Below are positions 37,553 to 50,249 of a DNA stretch of 64,000 nucleotides, one piece after another. Source of the stretch: Hermodice carunculata (Eukaryota > Annelida > Polychaeta > Eunicida > Amphinomidae); the NCBI GenBank assembly GCA_964020975.1, contig OZ026629.1, positions 50,212,634 through 50,276,633 of the forward strand. The letters are read 5' to 3'. Both the position numbers and the translations under genes were made by a program. The notes below the pieces were generated by a model, which made no database searches, had not been told where the DNA came from, and saw only the letters and a program-made list of their open reading frames with translations. Every line of letters begins with the position of its first letter. Position 1 is the first letter of the stretch.

Positions 37553-37850
37553 TCACTCTCCATCCACAGCTCCTCTCTAATGTAGCAGGCTGGTGTACAT
37601 CGCCAGGGGCAGGTTGGTGAGCACCAGAAACAGCACCACTAGCTTGGAGCGACCACCTGATTTGGACACTGAGACAAGGGACTTGCTATGTCGAGGTTTA
37701 TGACTGGTATCTTCACTGTCACTGTCATCATCATCGTCACTGCCTGTATCCACAGCAAAGTCACACAGAGACTGTAGATACACACCACAGATGTGCAGGG
37801 CCATGGGCAAGAAAGGAAACATAAAGCGGAATTCCTTGTGACCAAGGTAA
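37553..37850 (-). pseudogene. PIGB: PIGB-like exon (GPI mannosyltransferase 3), with in-frame TAG
   Basis: The minus-strand frame from about 37850 reads NYLGHKEFRFMFPFLPMALH, then an acidic insert DTGSDDDDDSDSEDTSHKPR, and then LFLVLTNLPLAMYTSLLH, where TAG at 37579-37577 follows, and RGAVD after it. PIGB adds the third mannose to the GPI anchor in the ER membrane and belongs to family GT22. Vertebrate PIGB, from memory, has SHKEFRFIYPVLP, then NLFLALYTGLVHQRGTLD, so HKEFRF, the two hydrophobic segments and the RG pair fit well. The TAG takes the place of the Gln of HQRG (CAG to TAG). The acidic loop is longer than in vertebrates. A possible acceptor, TTAAACAG, lies just upstream (about 37873-37880). 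No other PIGB exon was found, so this may be an isolated pseudo-exon, or a real exon with an allelic or sequencing change. Confidence 0.65.
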
Positions 37851-37937
37851 TTAAAACAAAATTGAACTGTTTAATCACAAGAAAAGTTCACAATTTAAAA
37901 CAATTTAGCACGAAAAAAAAGATATATTTGTGTTAAG

Positions 37938-38203
37938 AAGTGCCTCAGGCTGGGCCCAGGTACCAAATTAAACTGACGTCAAAAGAGGTAATGTGTAAAA
38001 GGGGAAAGGACATCCATTTTAAATATGTTTCAACAAATGTCCAAGCTACCTAAGGCCTAACAAAAATATATATGTGTGGTTCCGGTAACCTGACAGACCC
38101 TAGTAAAAAGGCCCAACCGTAAAATTAATGGACTCTCCCCCCCCCCCCCCCAAAAGCTACTTTCAAGCCGCCCTTCCCTGATAAATATTGATCGACCCAG
38201 GCC
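37938..38203 (+). repeat. dispersed repeat A, copy 2
   Basis: Same orientation and order as 14372-14622. It contains CATCCATTTTAAATATGTTT, CAACAAATGTCCAAG, TGTGTGGTTCCGGTAACCTG and TTTCAAGCCGCCCTT, ending in TTGATCGACCC. A poly(C) run interrupts it near 38138-38150. Confidence 0.9.
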
Positions 38204-38204
38204 A

Positions 38205-38350
38205 GTGCTAGAAACTCAGTCACAAACCAAAGTGGCCCCAAAAAAGTACATTTTTTTCAGTGGCCCAAGTCATACACAAGTGGCCCAAAGGGCCAAACCG
38301 AGCGCCCGAAGACATGCTGGGGGGGGGGGGACCCCCCCGGAAAATTTCGA
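38205..38350. repeat. CAGTGCTAGAAAC-type repeat remnant with G/C tracts
   Basis: It opens with CAGTGCTAGAAACTC, a hAT-like end, and carries AGTGGCCC words and a short hairpin made of a G run and ACCCCCCC at about 38320-38340. No matching right end found. Confidence 0.4.
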
Positions 38351-38351
38351 A

Positions 38352-39050
38352 ATCGAGCATGTAATTTGATGCATTCGGGTGATTTTTGACTGGAAAATAT
38401 TGCCTTGACATGGTTAACGAAATCACAACATTTTAGTCATTATTGGACTGATTTGGCTATTTTCCCTCAGATTGTACAAAACTCTGATGGAAATTATAAA
38501 AATTAGTACAGAATAAATAAAAAAAAGACCATTGTCATCTTATTAGTTAAGATAAGACAATTTTTGTATTTATACATGTAATGCTTTAGAGAATATTTGC
38601 ACATGTATTCATCAAATTTTCAATTCGGGGAAAATTAACAGATAAATTATCCTGTAGTGAGTTGTGTATTTTTCCTAGAAAAAGCAACAGGAAAAAATAC
38701 ATTAAGATAATGACCGCGCCTACATGTAAATGTATGAAACTTATTAATGAATATTGATTGATTGATAATATTTTACTTATGCGCATGAAAAGAGTGTACA
38801 ATATTGACATAATAAATTACAAAACAATCTATAAAATACATTTATATTGGTACACATATGCCAGCATGGTGCAATACAATATTATTGCTGAAAGCACAGC
38901 AAACTGTGATGCATGAAATGGGATCACCAAAAGCCCAGAGAATCTTGCCTTGGCTTATTTTCATGGTGGGCCACAGCATGAAAATGTGAAGTCAGAAAAA
39001 TGTTACGTTGCTTTGCACAGGTTTGCAGCTAAAATGCTTTAATTATTTAT
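38352..39050. other. unassigned region
   Basis: AT-rich, no coding frame above 74 codons, no repeat recognised. Confidence 0.4.
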
Positions 39051-39053
39051 GAA

Positions 39054-39420
39054 TTAAATGATAGATCTAAATTTTAAATAAATAAATAAATAAATAAACA
39101 AACAAACAAACAAACAAACAAACAAACAAACAAACAAACAAACAAACAAACAAACAAACAAACAAACAAACAAACAAACAAACAAACAAACAAACAAACA
39201 AACAAACAAACAAATAAATAAATAAATAAATATAAGCACCAAAGACATAATTTCTATAACACTAAGATACTGAATAAAGCGGTCCCTCTCTAGTACTCCC
39301 ATTTTGCGAATCAAGAAAGATTTAACCTTATTTTTGAAAATGTTCTTATATTCACTCTCTTTGATATACCCTGGCAGGTTCTGCATGGTATAATCATGGT
39401 ACAGTTGTACCTGCAATTAC
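39054..39420 (-). mobile_element. 3' end of a LINE with (TTTG)n/(TTTA)n tail
   Basis: On the minus strand the frame reads MQNLPGYIKESEYKNIFKNK and VKSFLIRK, the typical C-terminus of CR1/jockey-group ORF2 (xLPxxIrxs...FKxxlKxxL). A long tetranucleotide array follows on its 3' side, seen on the plus strand as AAAC/AAAT repeats at 39078-39232. Confidence 0.65.
39078..39232. repeat. (AAAT)n-(AAAC)n-(AAAT)n microsatellite
   Basis: A symmetric array in which AAAC units are bounded on both sides by AAAT units. Confidence 0.97.
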
Positions 39421-39795
39421 CAACCCCAGTCCCCAGGGTTGGGGGACCACCTGATTAAAACTACCAGTTTTCATCTCCCCTCATAGCATTTCAACCTCTT
39501 AAAGGAGAGAGTTTGCAGGCCATTTGCCTGAAGACGCGGTATTTGCACCAACTTCGTTTTCTTATCAGACAAAATTAAGAAGGCTAAGATCCCTACCTTA
39601 GGAGTTGGAGGGATAATTTCAACCAATCAAAACCAATCAACCAATCAATCCCTAGCACGGGCGCTTTTGCAATGTTAAGTGACCTGACACGAGCGACCAC
39701 AGTGCTGTCCCTAGCACTCTTTCATTAGGAATTTTGCTCTCCATGCACAAATCTTATATATAATAATTCAGTTAATCAAAAATGACTTTAATTCT
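39421..39795. other. unassigned region between two LINEs
   Basis: No coding frame recognised. It may include 5' UTR of the following LINE. Confidence 0.4.
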
Positions 39796-39799
39796 TTGT

Positions 39800-42700
39800 G
39801 ATACTATGTAATCATGGCATTTAATGTCCTGGCAGCTGATGTCTTGAAAAATCATGGTGGTATAGACAGAAATAATTTAAATATATTGTTACAAAATGAA
39901 GAAGATTTGGATAAACGATATATGCATAGCCTCTGAGTCTCCATATATTGAAACTGATCAGCTTCCTGCATTTTTAAATCCCTTTTCACCAAATTTCTCA
40001 GTTTTAAGTCTAAACATACAACGTTGAAATGCCAAATTTGACAGGTTCAAAGCATTAATTGATGAACTAGCCCAAATGCAATTTGAATTTAGCGCTATCT
40101 GTATTCAGGAAACATGGATTGAATGGGAACAACCTGACATAAGTCTTTTTTATTTGGAAAACTATGTGCCTATTCCTCTTGGAGCCAATTGTAGCTCACA
40201 TAGCGGTTTACTCATTAATCTACACCGAAATTTCACTTACTGTGAGCGAGATTTTCATACCTCTCCAAGATTATGGGAGCGCCAGTTTATCGATGTTACA
40301 GGCAATGGCTTAAAACAAAAAAAAAATCACTTTATGCAATATCTATAGACCACCTAGGGACAGAAATGCTGACATTGAACTCTTTATTTCAGAATTATCT
40401 TCAATTATTCAAGTTGGAGTCAATGAACAATCCGACAAATTCATTGCAGGTGACTTCAATTTAGATTTACTACAAAATAATACTAGAAAAAAATACTCTG
40501 AATATCTGGACCTTGTGCTAAATAATAATCTAACCCCTAAAATTACTCTACCCACAAGGATTTCCGAACGACGTGCTACCTTACTTGATAATATATTTTG
40601 CAGCACAACACATTGTAAAAAGAAAATAAAGTTGGGTGTCATATTTACAACACTGTCGGATCATTTCCGCTACTTTATCTGTCTAAACCAAAAACTGGAC
40701 CTCGTAGGTCCCCCGAAATTGGTCACAATGACTACAAAGGACAATCAGTCCATAAATAACTTTTACTCAGAGTTGCAAAACACAAATATCATGGAATACC
40801 TTAATACAGACTAATCACAAGATCCTAACATAAATTATGAAAAACTTGAAAGTATTTTAAGTCATGCTACAAATAAGCATTTGCCAACAAAATCTACCAA
40901 ATTCAATAAATATAAACATAAACATTCACCTTGGATAACAAATGGCATTTTACGTTCGCGAAAATACAGAGATTCGTTGTGTAAAACTCTAAAATCCACC
41001 CCTCAGGACACTGCCCTTTATCACAGCAGAAAACACAATTTTACTGTATCTAGTAAAATACTTGATAGAAATATTAAACGGCTGAAAAAGGGATTATTAT
41101 CATAGACAGTTTTTTATCTACAAAAATGATACCAAAAAGACTTGGGAAACATTAAAATTAGTCCTTCACCTAAAAAAATAAATAAAAAGGAATTCCCGAA
41201 GTTTTTCAAGATTAATAATGAAAAAGTTTTAAACAAATACGAAACAGCTGAACATTTCAATACTTTCTTTACAAGTTTTGGCCTACGACTAGCAGATAAA
41301 ACTAATAACTCAAATGTACCAGACTTCAAAACTGATCTTACTTCAAATATACAACACATATTCTCCTTTACTCAAACCTCAAAAATCGAGGTCCAAAACA
41401 TTTTGAAGAGTCTTAAACCAAAGACAAGCACTGGACATGATCTGTTATCAGTGAAACTCATAAAGGGAGCAAGTGCCTCAATTTTATTTCCTTTAACGCT
41501 GATCATAAACCAATCCCTTGTTTCTGGAATTTTCCCTAATCAATTAAAAACAGCTAAGTTTACACCAGTTTATAAAGAGGATCACAATACTTTGGTTGAC
41601 AATTATAGACATATTTCGCTCCTTCCAGTTCTTTCAAAAGTCTTTGATAAGGTGGTCTACAAACAACTTCATGATTATTTTTATAATAATTTTCTTTTAT
41701 ACAAAAGTCAACACGGATTCAAAAAGATTCACTCAACAGAAACAGCAATGCTTGAATTTCTAGTCCAAATTTATCAAAATCTTGATACAGGTGAAACGCC
41801 TATTAGTGTATATTTAAATATTTCAAAGGCATTTAATACCTTAAATCATAACATACTTCTACAAAACCTTTAGTACTACGGCATCAACAATATTCCACTA
41901 AAATGGTTTGATAGTTATTTGACAAATAGAACACAATTTGTTCAGTTCGATGACATCTGTGGAAGGATTTTACCTATTACTATTGGGGTGCCCCAGGGAT
42001 CTATATTGGGGCCCGTCCTTTTCATTATATATGTGAAGGATCTTCACATTGTCACTGACGAATTTGAATCAATCCTATACACCGATGACACAACCTATTT
42101 AAATCCTTGTCCTCATTTAACTTTTGCACTAGTGGAAACGTTTCTGATCTATCAGACAATATCAATGCTGAACTGAACAAAGTTCATAAATAGTTAACCT
42201 GCAATAAACTATCCCTAAACATCTCTTAAACAAAGTACATTGTTTTCCATTTCCCCAACAGAAAGTTACAGTTAAACTTGAACCTGCAAATTAATAATAT
42301 TCCGACCCAAGCAGTTCATGAAATTAACTTTCTGGGCCTCCAAATTGACAAGAATTTATCATGGACACCGCACATAAATAAAATTGCTAGCAAACTTACC
42401 CGAGTAAATGGTATTCTAACCAGAATTCGAGCTTAGTTGCCTCAACAATCGTTACTGGAATTCTCTTTTTATGCCCCACCTAAATTACTCTCTTTTAGCC
42501 TGGGGTCACTCATGTTATAGGATAACCAAATTACAGAAGAAAGCTGTGCGATTGATCTCCAATGCACCTTATCTTGCACACTCTGAGCTTTTATTTAAAC
42601 ATCTGAATATATCGAACATGCGAGATTTCTGACGACTGAAAAACTCTGAAATTTTATTATCAATACTCTAAAATGGAACTACCTGTTCATTTTCACAATA

Positions 42701-42890
42701 TGTTTTTCGTGCCACCACCTACTCACTCCCACAATAATAGATACAAAAATATACCTCATGCCATTCCTCCACGAAGATGTACTACTGAGAATGCAGTCAG
42801 ATTTTACATCCCAGCATTACTTAATGAAACACCCATAAACATATTAGAAAAAATGCATACCCATTCTTATTTTGTTTTTTCATGACACAT
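39800..42890 (+). mobile_element. near full-length jockey/CR1-group LINE, decayed
   Basis: Domains run in the expected order. The APE endonuclease begins with FSVLSLNIQ near 39990, then ICIQETWIE (about 40100), GDFNLDLLQN (about 40450) and LLDNIFCS, ending in LSDHF (about 40660). The RT linker at 41142-41873 has LKPKTSTGHDLLSVKLIKGA, DNYRHISLLPVLSKVFDKVV and a palm VYLNISKAFNTLNHN. GVPQGSILGPVLFIIYVKDL follows at about 41976. The active-site region reads YTDDTT rather than YADD. The thumb and C-terminal region continues to 42885 (PPRRCTTENAVRFYIPALLN). At least four frame changes or stops make it inactive. No ORF1 could be recognised. Confidence 0.93.
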
Positions 42891-42894
42891 AAAA

Positions 42895-43520
42895 TTCCAG
42901 TTTATCAATCAATATTCAGAGGAATGCACTGCAACAAACTGCGGTTTGGATATGGTAATCACACTGTCTAATATATGCAACAGCAACTAGTCTCTAATTA
43001 CAAATAATATACAATCATTGTATCTAAATTGTCCTCGCCATTGTGATTACAAATCTTAGCAAATAGTGATACACAAGGTGTGTGTGTGTGTTTATTTATT
43101 CCCAACCATACATTTTTCCTTTCTGTCATGGCAATCTCAATCTAAGTTTCGATACTAAAGCCAGGCGTCTTCTAATTATTATCTTGTTTATTTCCTTCAG
43201 GTAGCTTCAGCGATAGCGGATCACAATACTTAGCTGGAGTTATCCAGAAAAAAAAAATTTGAAATACAGTTTACATGGTGCTGTAGTATTGATTTCATAA
43301 ACTATGAATATGATACTGTATCAACCATGCTATTGTCACTTTGTCAATTTGTCGAACAAATTTGATTTGAGTCTTGAGTCTTGTCCAACTGGAATTCTTT
43401 GTAGCAAAATTTAGATGCCCTGGAACATTTTCTCAACTTTTTAACACGAGAAACCCTTACTTTGGTTTAATTCTGTAGCATTTTTTCTAGAACTATGAAG
43501 CAAAATTTTGCTACAATACT
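42895..43520. other. unassigned region
   Basis: A short GTGTGTGTGT run near 43080; otherwise no coding frame and no repeat recognised. Confidence 0.4.
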
Positions 43521-43529
43521 CCAGTTCTG

Positions 43530-44600
43530 TTGGGAAGCATGCATGCACGCACGGCAAGCGTCATTTTTAAACATGGTGCAATGCATTGTGGGAAAGGAAA
43601 ATTTGATTTGGATATCACAATAAATCGCGGCCACTTGCTTCAACATTGTTTGCAATGTGCAATGATAAAAGATTTTATCGAGAAAGTGGCCATCATGTGC
43701 CGTTATTTGAGTAAAGTCCACTCAAACACAGCATTTTATTTCCACTTGTCTGGAGGGTTAACTTGGGCTGGGGAAACAGCATAGCAACACAAAGTTCAAA
43801 AAGGCATAATATTTCGCAAGGTTTCAGGTGTCCGTTCTCCAAGTTTCCAGGGCAAACGGTCATTGAAATACTTGTAAAACATGACTGACAATCTTAACTT
43901 GAATCTGCCTACTCGGTTCTGTCTGAAGCAGTTATCATTGTTAGTTACAAATCCAAATGCGACACGACACCCATAGTATACGCTACGTGGTGAGCGTCAT
44001 TTTGAACATTGCGGAATTAATGCATTGATCGCAGGACAGTCTCACAAAAACACATTTTATTTGGATATCAAAGCGAATCACGGCCACAGCATATATCATA
44101 CCATTATTGATGCTCTGAAACATTTGCAAAATATATACTTTTGCTTTCGTATATTATAACCCTCTTCCCACCCCTACCCCCAAGATCATCCCACTGCTTA
44201 TTTAAAAACCATTGGGTGCGGAATTCACTATTTTCAAAACGGCAGCCAAGCCCATTGGATATTTTGAAGAGGTAGTATCCATAATATATGTGTGATTAGT
44301 GTTAAGAGAAGGTCAATTTGTCGAATGGATGTAATGTACAATATACAATGGGACTTTTCCAGAGTGGGCATTATCTGAAAATGTAAATCCAACGACAAAC
44401 AGTTATCAGTTGTAGGCCCTATAATAGGGATTTTGTATCAGATACTGAAGTCACCCCCAGGCTCAAACACAAGTGAAAGCAACAGGCTGAGTGGCAAGCG
44501 CCCCACTGCATCAAAGACTGAGCTTAGTGGAGGTTTCCCCCATATTGGATAAAGTTCAGAAAGTATTTGCAGGTTTTTATATAAGTGGTAAATAAGTTAT
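43530..44600 (+). repeat. dispersed repeat B, copy 2 (uninterrupted)
   Basis: Matches 14623-16480 without the LINE insert. It also contains an internal direct duplication: the segment with GCGTCATTTTTAAACATGGT and GATTTGGATATCACAATAAA at 43557-43630 recurs, diverged, at 43997-44080 (GCGTCATTTTGAACATTGCG, ATTTGGATATCAAAGCGAAT). That gives a period of about 440 bp. Confidence 0.88.
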
Positions 44601-44635
44601 GTTTGCCGTGACATTGTATTGTAGGGTGAATGCAA

Positions 44636-44701
44636 AATCATGTTTGTCTCCATTTGGGAAGTTTTGTTAATCATGTTTGTCTCCATTTGGGAAGTTTTGT
44701 T
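44636..44701. repeat. perfect 33-bp tandem duplication
   Basis: Two identical units beginning AATCATGTTTGTCTCC. Confidence 0.95.
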
Positions 44702-44726
44702 GTATCCACCGAAGCATCTTACTTCT

Positions 44727-44783
44727 ACATACATACATACATACATACATACATACATACATACATACATACATACATACATA
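44727..44783. repeat. (ACAT)n microsatellite
   Basis: Uninterrupted ACAT units. Confidence 0.97.
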
Positions 44784-45318
44784 GAATCCTAGCTTTAGAG
44801 CATGGAGTCCTAGCTTCGCAGTGTAGAATTTCTATCATGGCCGCAGATGCAGTGACAAAGAATGACCTATGTCTCTGTCATTGTTTTTCCAAAACCGTTT
44901 CAAGTATGTGTAACTTAAAGTGCATGTCCCACCGCGCTAATTATGCCATAAATCAGAGAAAAAAATGGCTATTTTATCGATTTGTAAAAGAAAATATGAA
45001 GTTTGCCGCAAATACACAGGAACGCCGTGTTTTTATCACTGCATTGCACAGAGTACAGAAAATATGGAAGCAGCCTCAATGTGCATGTTATATGAGGTAG
45101 TGAGTGCTCTCCCGGCTGTGGGTATACATCTGTTCCGCTCACTTTAAAAAAGAACAATTTTGTGGCGTGGAAGTGACAGTGTCGCCAACCCTCCCTGATT
45201 TCCATGGAGGTTTTCGGAATTTTATGCTAAAAAATTCTTGAAAAGGTGTCGAGTTTTGACAATTTTGAGTCTTCTCCCGGAATTTTGTCAATATTTCCTG
45301 TGGTGTTTTAACTAAGCT

Positions 45319-45465
45319 TGATTCCTCACCAGGGATAGTCACCATAGGAGACCTGCTTGCTCCATCAATGCTTTATTAGGCGGACCCCAACCATGTGTTA
45401 CCCTCAGGTCATATGACCTTCATTGGCGGGTACATACATTATGATTACAGTGTTGGTACATCACA
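45319..45465 (-). repeat. 3' LTR of the Ty3/gypsy fossil
   Basis: 147 bp. On the element's strand it starts TGTGATGTACC and ends GGAATCA, and contains AATAAA. It is the same length as the 5' LTR. Confidence 0.88.
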
Positions 45466-45929
45466 CTCCTCCCCTTTTAGATATTTAATATTATCTCAAG
45501 TCCAGTCCAGGGTATGTCTATAGCTTAAAGCACAACTTGGGGAAGTAAAAAGCCTCGAGCATGTTTTTGTAAAAGAGACTGACTAAAGGCACATGCTCTT
45601 CATTACACGTTGCCTGTATTGCACTTCCGAGTAGCACATTTGAGATCATATGTGAAGAGAGTTTACACTTGGCACTTTTTTTCTGAAAATTACACTATGA
45701 AGTAGCACCGTAGTTGCACCATGTGTGTAACACTTTATGAAGTAGTCTATAGTTGCACCATGTGTGTAATACTTCCCTCTCTCTCCATGAAATGGAGTAA
45801 AAGTCCATATACTGTGAACTATGAAATAAAGTTGTATGTGAAAACAAAAAGTAAAAAGTACGATTTTTGTTTGTCACTATTGTGAACTTCTCAATGAGGA
45901 AAGCAAGTCTCTCAAAGTTCAATAATATG

Positions 45930-45930
<1 letters not shown>

Positions 45931-45971
<41 letters not shown>
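45931..45971. repeat. (GT)n microsatellite
   Basis: TG run inside the fossil's 3' untranslated part. Confidence 0.97.
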
Positions 45972-48900
45972 CACAATTAGAGTCACTACTGAAAAATTAT
46001 AAGGTGAGTCTGTTCACTGTCTTGTGTGGGCGGGTAGAACAACGTAATCCTTGGTCGGGCACAGTGTCCATCACTGGGGGTGGGACGGGATATGGGTCAG
46101 GGACATATGTGTCCTCAGGTTGCTGTTCGTCTGTTAGTAAATCCACGGATTTCCTGACAAGTCCAGTATCCATGCCTGACACAGTTAGTGTAACATCCAT
46201 GTCTGGCTGTGGGGCAGGCAAGTTTGGGGACTTTGCAGGTACGTTTGTGGGCGGCATATTGGGTATGTAACATCTCCGAATGTGATCAACATGTTGTTTT
46301 ACAGTTTGCCCATTCTCCAGTTCTATGGTATATGACACTGGGCCACTTAAACCCATTATGTGGCCTGCTAACCACTTGTCACCATGGGCAAAGTTCTTAG
46401 CAAAAACTTTGTCCCCAATTGCAAAGACTTGCTCTTTGGAGTGAGCATCGTGGTGTTCTTTTTGAACTGACTGTTTTTGTTTCACTTTAGATTGCATGTC
46501 CGGAAACAGGCAGTCAAAGTGAGTGCACTGGTCTCGTTTGAACAACATTTCTGCTGGGGAGACCCCTGTTGTTGAAAGGGGTGTGTTCCAGTAACGGTAC
46601 AGAAATCTGGACACATGCGATTGTAAAGTTCTGCCTTCAAGTTTTTTCATACTTTCTTTGAAAGTTTGAACAGCCCATTCGGCCAACCCATTGCTGCTTG
46701 GGTGATACGGCACCGAGAAAACGTGGGGGATGCCATTTGCCTCCATAAACTGGGGCATCTCTGCTGATGTGAAGATTGCAGCATTGTCTGATACCATCGT
46801 TTCTACTAAACCATGTGTGGCAAATGACTGCTGCAGCTTTTCGATTGTCGCTGCTGATGTAGCACTGTTCACTAGATACACTTCCAACCATTTACTACAG
46901 GCATCTACTACAATAATGAACATGCTGCCCATGAAAGGCCCTGCATAATCAATGTGTATCCGCTTCCAAAGTTTTTGTGGTGGCTCCCATGGGTACAATG
47001 GTGCCACAGGTGGCAATTTAGCATTCTGTTGGCATGTATTGCATTATTTTACGCAGTCTTCAATGACAGCATCCATACCAGGCCACCATATATAATTTCT
47101 GGCCAAATCTTTCATTTTCACGATTCCTGGGTGTGTGTCATGCAGCATTTCCAATGCTGCACTGTGGTCTGGGGGTGGGATGATTAGCCATGACCCCCAA
47201 AGTAAACAACCATTCAGTACACTCAGCTCATTTCTCTTGGCGAAGTACTGTTCACAGTCTTTGTCATTATCAGGCCACCAACTCATTACGTAATGTTGCA
47301 CTTTGGCCAATACTGCGTTAGCAGCAGTCCACTGCTTAATTTTATCTGCCCGAATGGTAGAAGTTACAAATTCCATAAGGAAGATATGTTCTGCTGGTTG
47401 AGGTGGTGCTGGCAAGTTCTGTTGCAGGGGTAATCGGCTCATAGCATCTGCATTGCTCAGGTTTTTACCTGCTTTAAATGTCATTGTATAGTCATAAACT
47501 GATAAGATCAGTGCCCAGTGTTGGATTCGTGATGAGGCCAACACTGGAACAGCTTTGTGCTCATTTAAAAGTGCCTCTAGTGGACGATGGTCTGATTGGA
47601 TGAGGAAATGTCTACCGTACAAGCAAGTATGTGTGGGATTTCTTGACGCCGAAAACAATTGCTAGAGCTTCCCTTTTGATTTGAGAGTAATGTTTGTCTG
47701 CTGGTAGCAGTGTCCATGAAGCAAAAGCTATTAGCCGTTCCATGCCATCTGGCATCCTGTTGCTGATAACCGATCCGATCCCATAAGGGCTAGTGTCACA
47801 GGCAAGTATTATTTCTTTGTCTGGTTCAAAGTGTATTAGCACTTTGGACTTAGTAATCAGGCGCTCGATTCTTCAAATGCCTACTGCTGTGAGTGGAGCC
47901 ATTGCCACTCCGCCTTGTCCTCAAAAAGTTTATGCAGTGGGGCAAAAATGGTAGATAAATTTGGGAGGAATCTCCCATAATAGTTCAATAGTCCCAGGTA
48001 AGATCTGTGTTCCTGAACGTTAGTGGGTGCTGGGGCATTTGTTATGGCTTCCACTTTGTTGTCCAAAGGCTCCAGGCCCTCTGTATCAATTCTGTATCCC
48101 AGGTATTCCACTGACGGTGTATAGAATGTGCATTTGCTATGCCTGAGTTTCACACTTGCTTGGGACAACTTGGCTAGCACGGTATCTAGCGTTTTGAGGT
48201 GCTCAGCCTTGGTTTTGCCTGTGAGCAAAATATCAATGAAAATACCAACGTTTGGTATACCCTGCAATAAACTGTCCATTGTACACTGGTAAAGTGGCGC
48301 AGCTGTGGAAACGCCAAATGGCAGGCCATTGTACTGGAACAAGCCCCTGTGGGTGTTTATGGTAGTAAAAACCTTTTGATTCCTCGTCAAGGGGAAGTTG
48401 TAGAAACGGGTCACTTATGTCTAACTTGCTATATGACTTGCTGCCTCCTAATTTTGCATACAAGTCCTCAATTCTAGGGAGGGGGTATGTATCAGGTTTT
48501 GCATACTGGTTTATTGTGACTTTGTAGTCGCCACATATGCGTACACTGCCATTGCTCTTCAAAACAGGGACAATAGGTGCCGCCCATTCTGAGAAAGTCA
48601 CCAGCATTATGATGCCCTGTTGTTTTAGTCTTTCTAGCTCCAAGTCCACCTTTGCCTCATAGCATAAGGTACTGGGCATGGCTTAAAAAACCGTGGTTGT
48701 GAATTATGTTTCATGTACAGCTTACCCTTGACGCCCTCAATTGTGCCCAGTCCTGGCTTGAACACTCTGCTATGTTTGTCCAAGATACTTTCGATGTCAT
48801 CAGACTGCACCTTTTTTCCAATCTAATTTCAATCTTGTCAGCCAGTCTCTCCCCATGAATGTGGGCCCATTACTCTTAAGAACTAATAGGGGTAAACATA

Positions 48901-50102
48901 CCTGTTGGTCGTCCACCTGCACCTTCACTTTTGATTTGCCGACTACAGGTATCTCGCTGCCTGAATATGTACACAGGTTCACAGTTCCTGGTTGGTCAAG
49001 CTTGGCATCCTTTCCAAACTTGATGTGAAATGCATGTTCATTTATAACTGAAACAACGGCACCTAAGTCCACTTCCATCTTAAGCTCGTTGTTATTTGCT
49101 TTCACAGTGGTAGTAAAGGCATTATTGGGCACCTCTGATGTTTCCACCTGCAGGCTGTACATCGTGTATACCTAGTCCACTTTGGCCACTTGGCAGCTGC
49201 ATGCACCACTTGCTTCTGTACTCTTCTGCACTGCATGCACTTTAGGTTTCTTCTCGTGCAGGTGCCATGCCTTTAATCTGCAGCAGGACTCCAAGTGGCC
49301 CTTGCGCCTGCAGTTAAAAGACAAAGAGTCCCTGAACCTACACCTACCAGGTCTATGTTTGCTGCCACAACGGTGGCATGTTTCATTTTTGTCGTCGCTG
49401 TAAGCTTCCTTGGGTGTTTTCTGGCCCTGGCCCACCTTTGGCCTGGCTCCTCCCTGTCTCATGGGCGCAGCCATTTTGATTTTGTTTACTTCCTGTTGTT
49501 CAGTTCTGGTTGACCTGGTTCCGTTTTGTGAATATTGAATGTCCTTAATATGGTTAGCGGCGCTTTCCATTGCAACTGCGAGTTCGATAGCTTTTTCGAG
49601 GGTAAGACTATCGCCCTTGGCAAACAGGTGCTGTTGTATTCTGCTGTCATTTACACCACAAACCAGTCTATCTTGTAACATTTCATTTAAGAAAGTGCCA
49701 AATTTGCAATGTTCACTCAACTTTCGTACGTCAGCAACGAAAGTTTGCACTGACTCGCCCTGTGTTCTGGTGCATACATTGAATTTGCTGCGCTCCACTA
49801 TAGAAGACGGTGCTGGGTTTTGGTGTTTTTGAAAAAAGTCGACCAGGTCAGTGTAGGATTTGTCAGACAGCTTGGCTGGAGAAGTTAAACTCCTGATAAG
49901 ATTGTATGTCTTTGCGCCACAAATGGTCAACAAGATGGCGTGTTTTCGGTTGGCATCTGTGATCATGTTGGCCAAAAAGTATTGGTCCAATCTCTCCGTA
50001 TATTGGCACCACTCCTGTTTTAAATCCAGATCAAACTGTTCTATAGAAGCGTAAATCGCCATTGTTTTATCCTCGTCGCCAGGTGTGGTGTCTAAATTAG
50101 CT

Positions 50103-50249
50103 TGATTCCTCACTAGGGATACTCACCATAGGAGACGTACTTGCTCTATCAATGTTTTATTAGGCGGACTCCAACCATGTGTTACCCTCCGGTCATGTGA
50201 CCTTCATTGGCGGGTACATACATTATGATAACAGTGTTGGTACATCACA
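50103..50249 (-). repeat. 5' LTR of the Ty3/gypsy fossil
   Basis: 147 bp direct repeat of 45319-45465, with the same TG...CA ends. Confidence 0.88.

Larger units (their letters stand above)
45319..50249 (-). mobile_element. Ty3/gypsy LTR retrotransposon fossil (Mag-like)
   Basis: A fossil element about 4.9 kb long, transcribed leftward, with all expected parts. It has a 5' LTR (50103-50249); a gag region (about 49172-50062) with two Cys/His zinc knuckles; and a pol region (about 45997-49162) holding aspartic protease, reverse transcriptase, RNase H and integrase in that order. Next come about 500 bp of untranslated sequence with a (GT)n tract, a purine-rich tract beside the 3' LTR, and the 3' LTR (45319-45465). 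RT wording such as GSVRICGDYKVTINQ and YPLPRIEDLYAKLGG is typical of the Mag/SURL side of Ty3/gypsy. The coding region is broken, by about five breaks. The two LTRs differ at about ten of 147 positions by eye, so the insertion is moderately old. No clear target-site duplication was seen. Confidence 0.93.

Noticed and set aside
46209-49832. Plus-strand frames of 60-97 codons within the gypsy fossil
   Set aside because: Shadows opposite the element's own coding strand.
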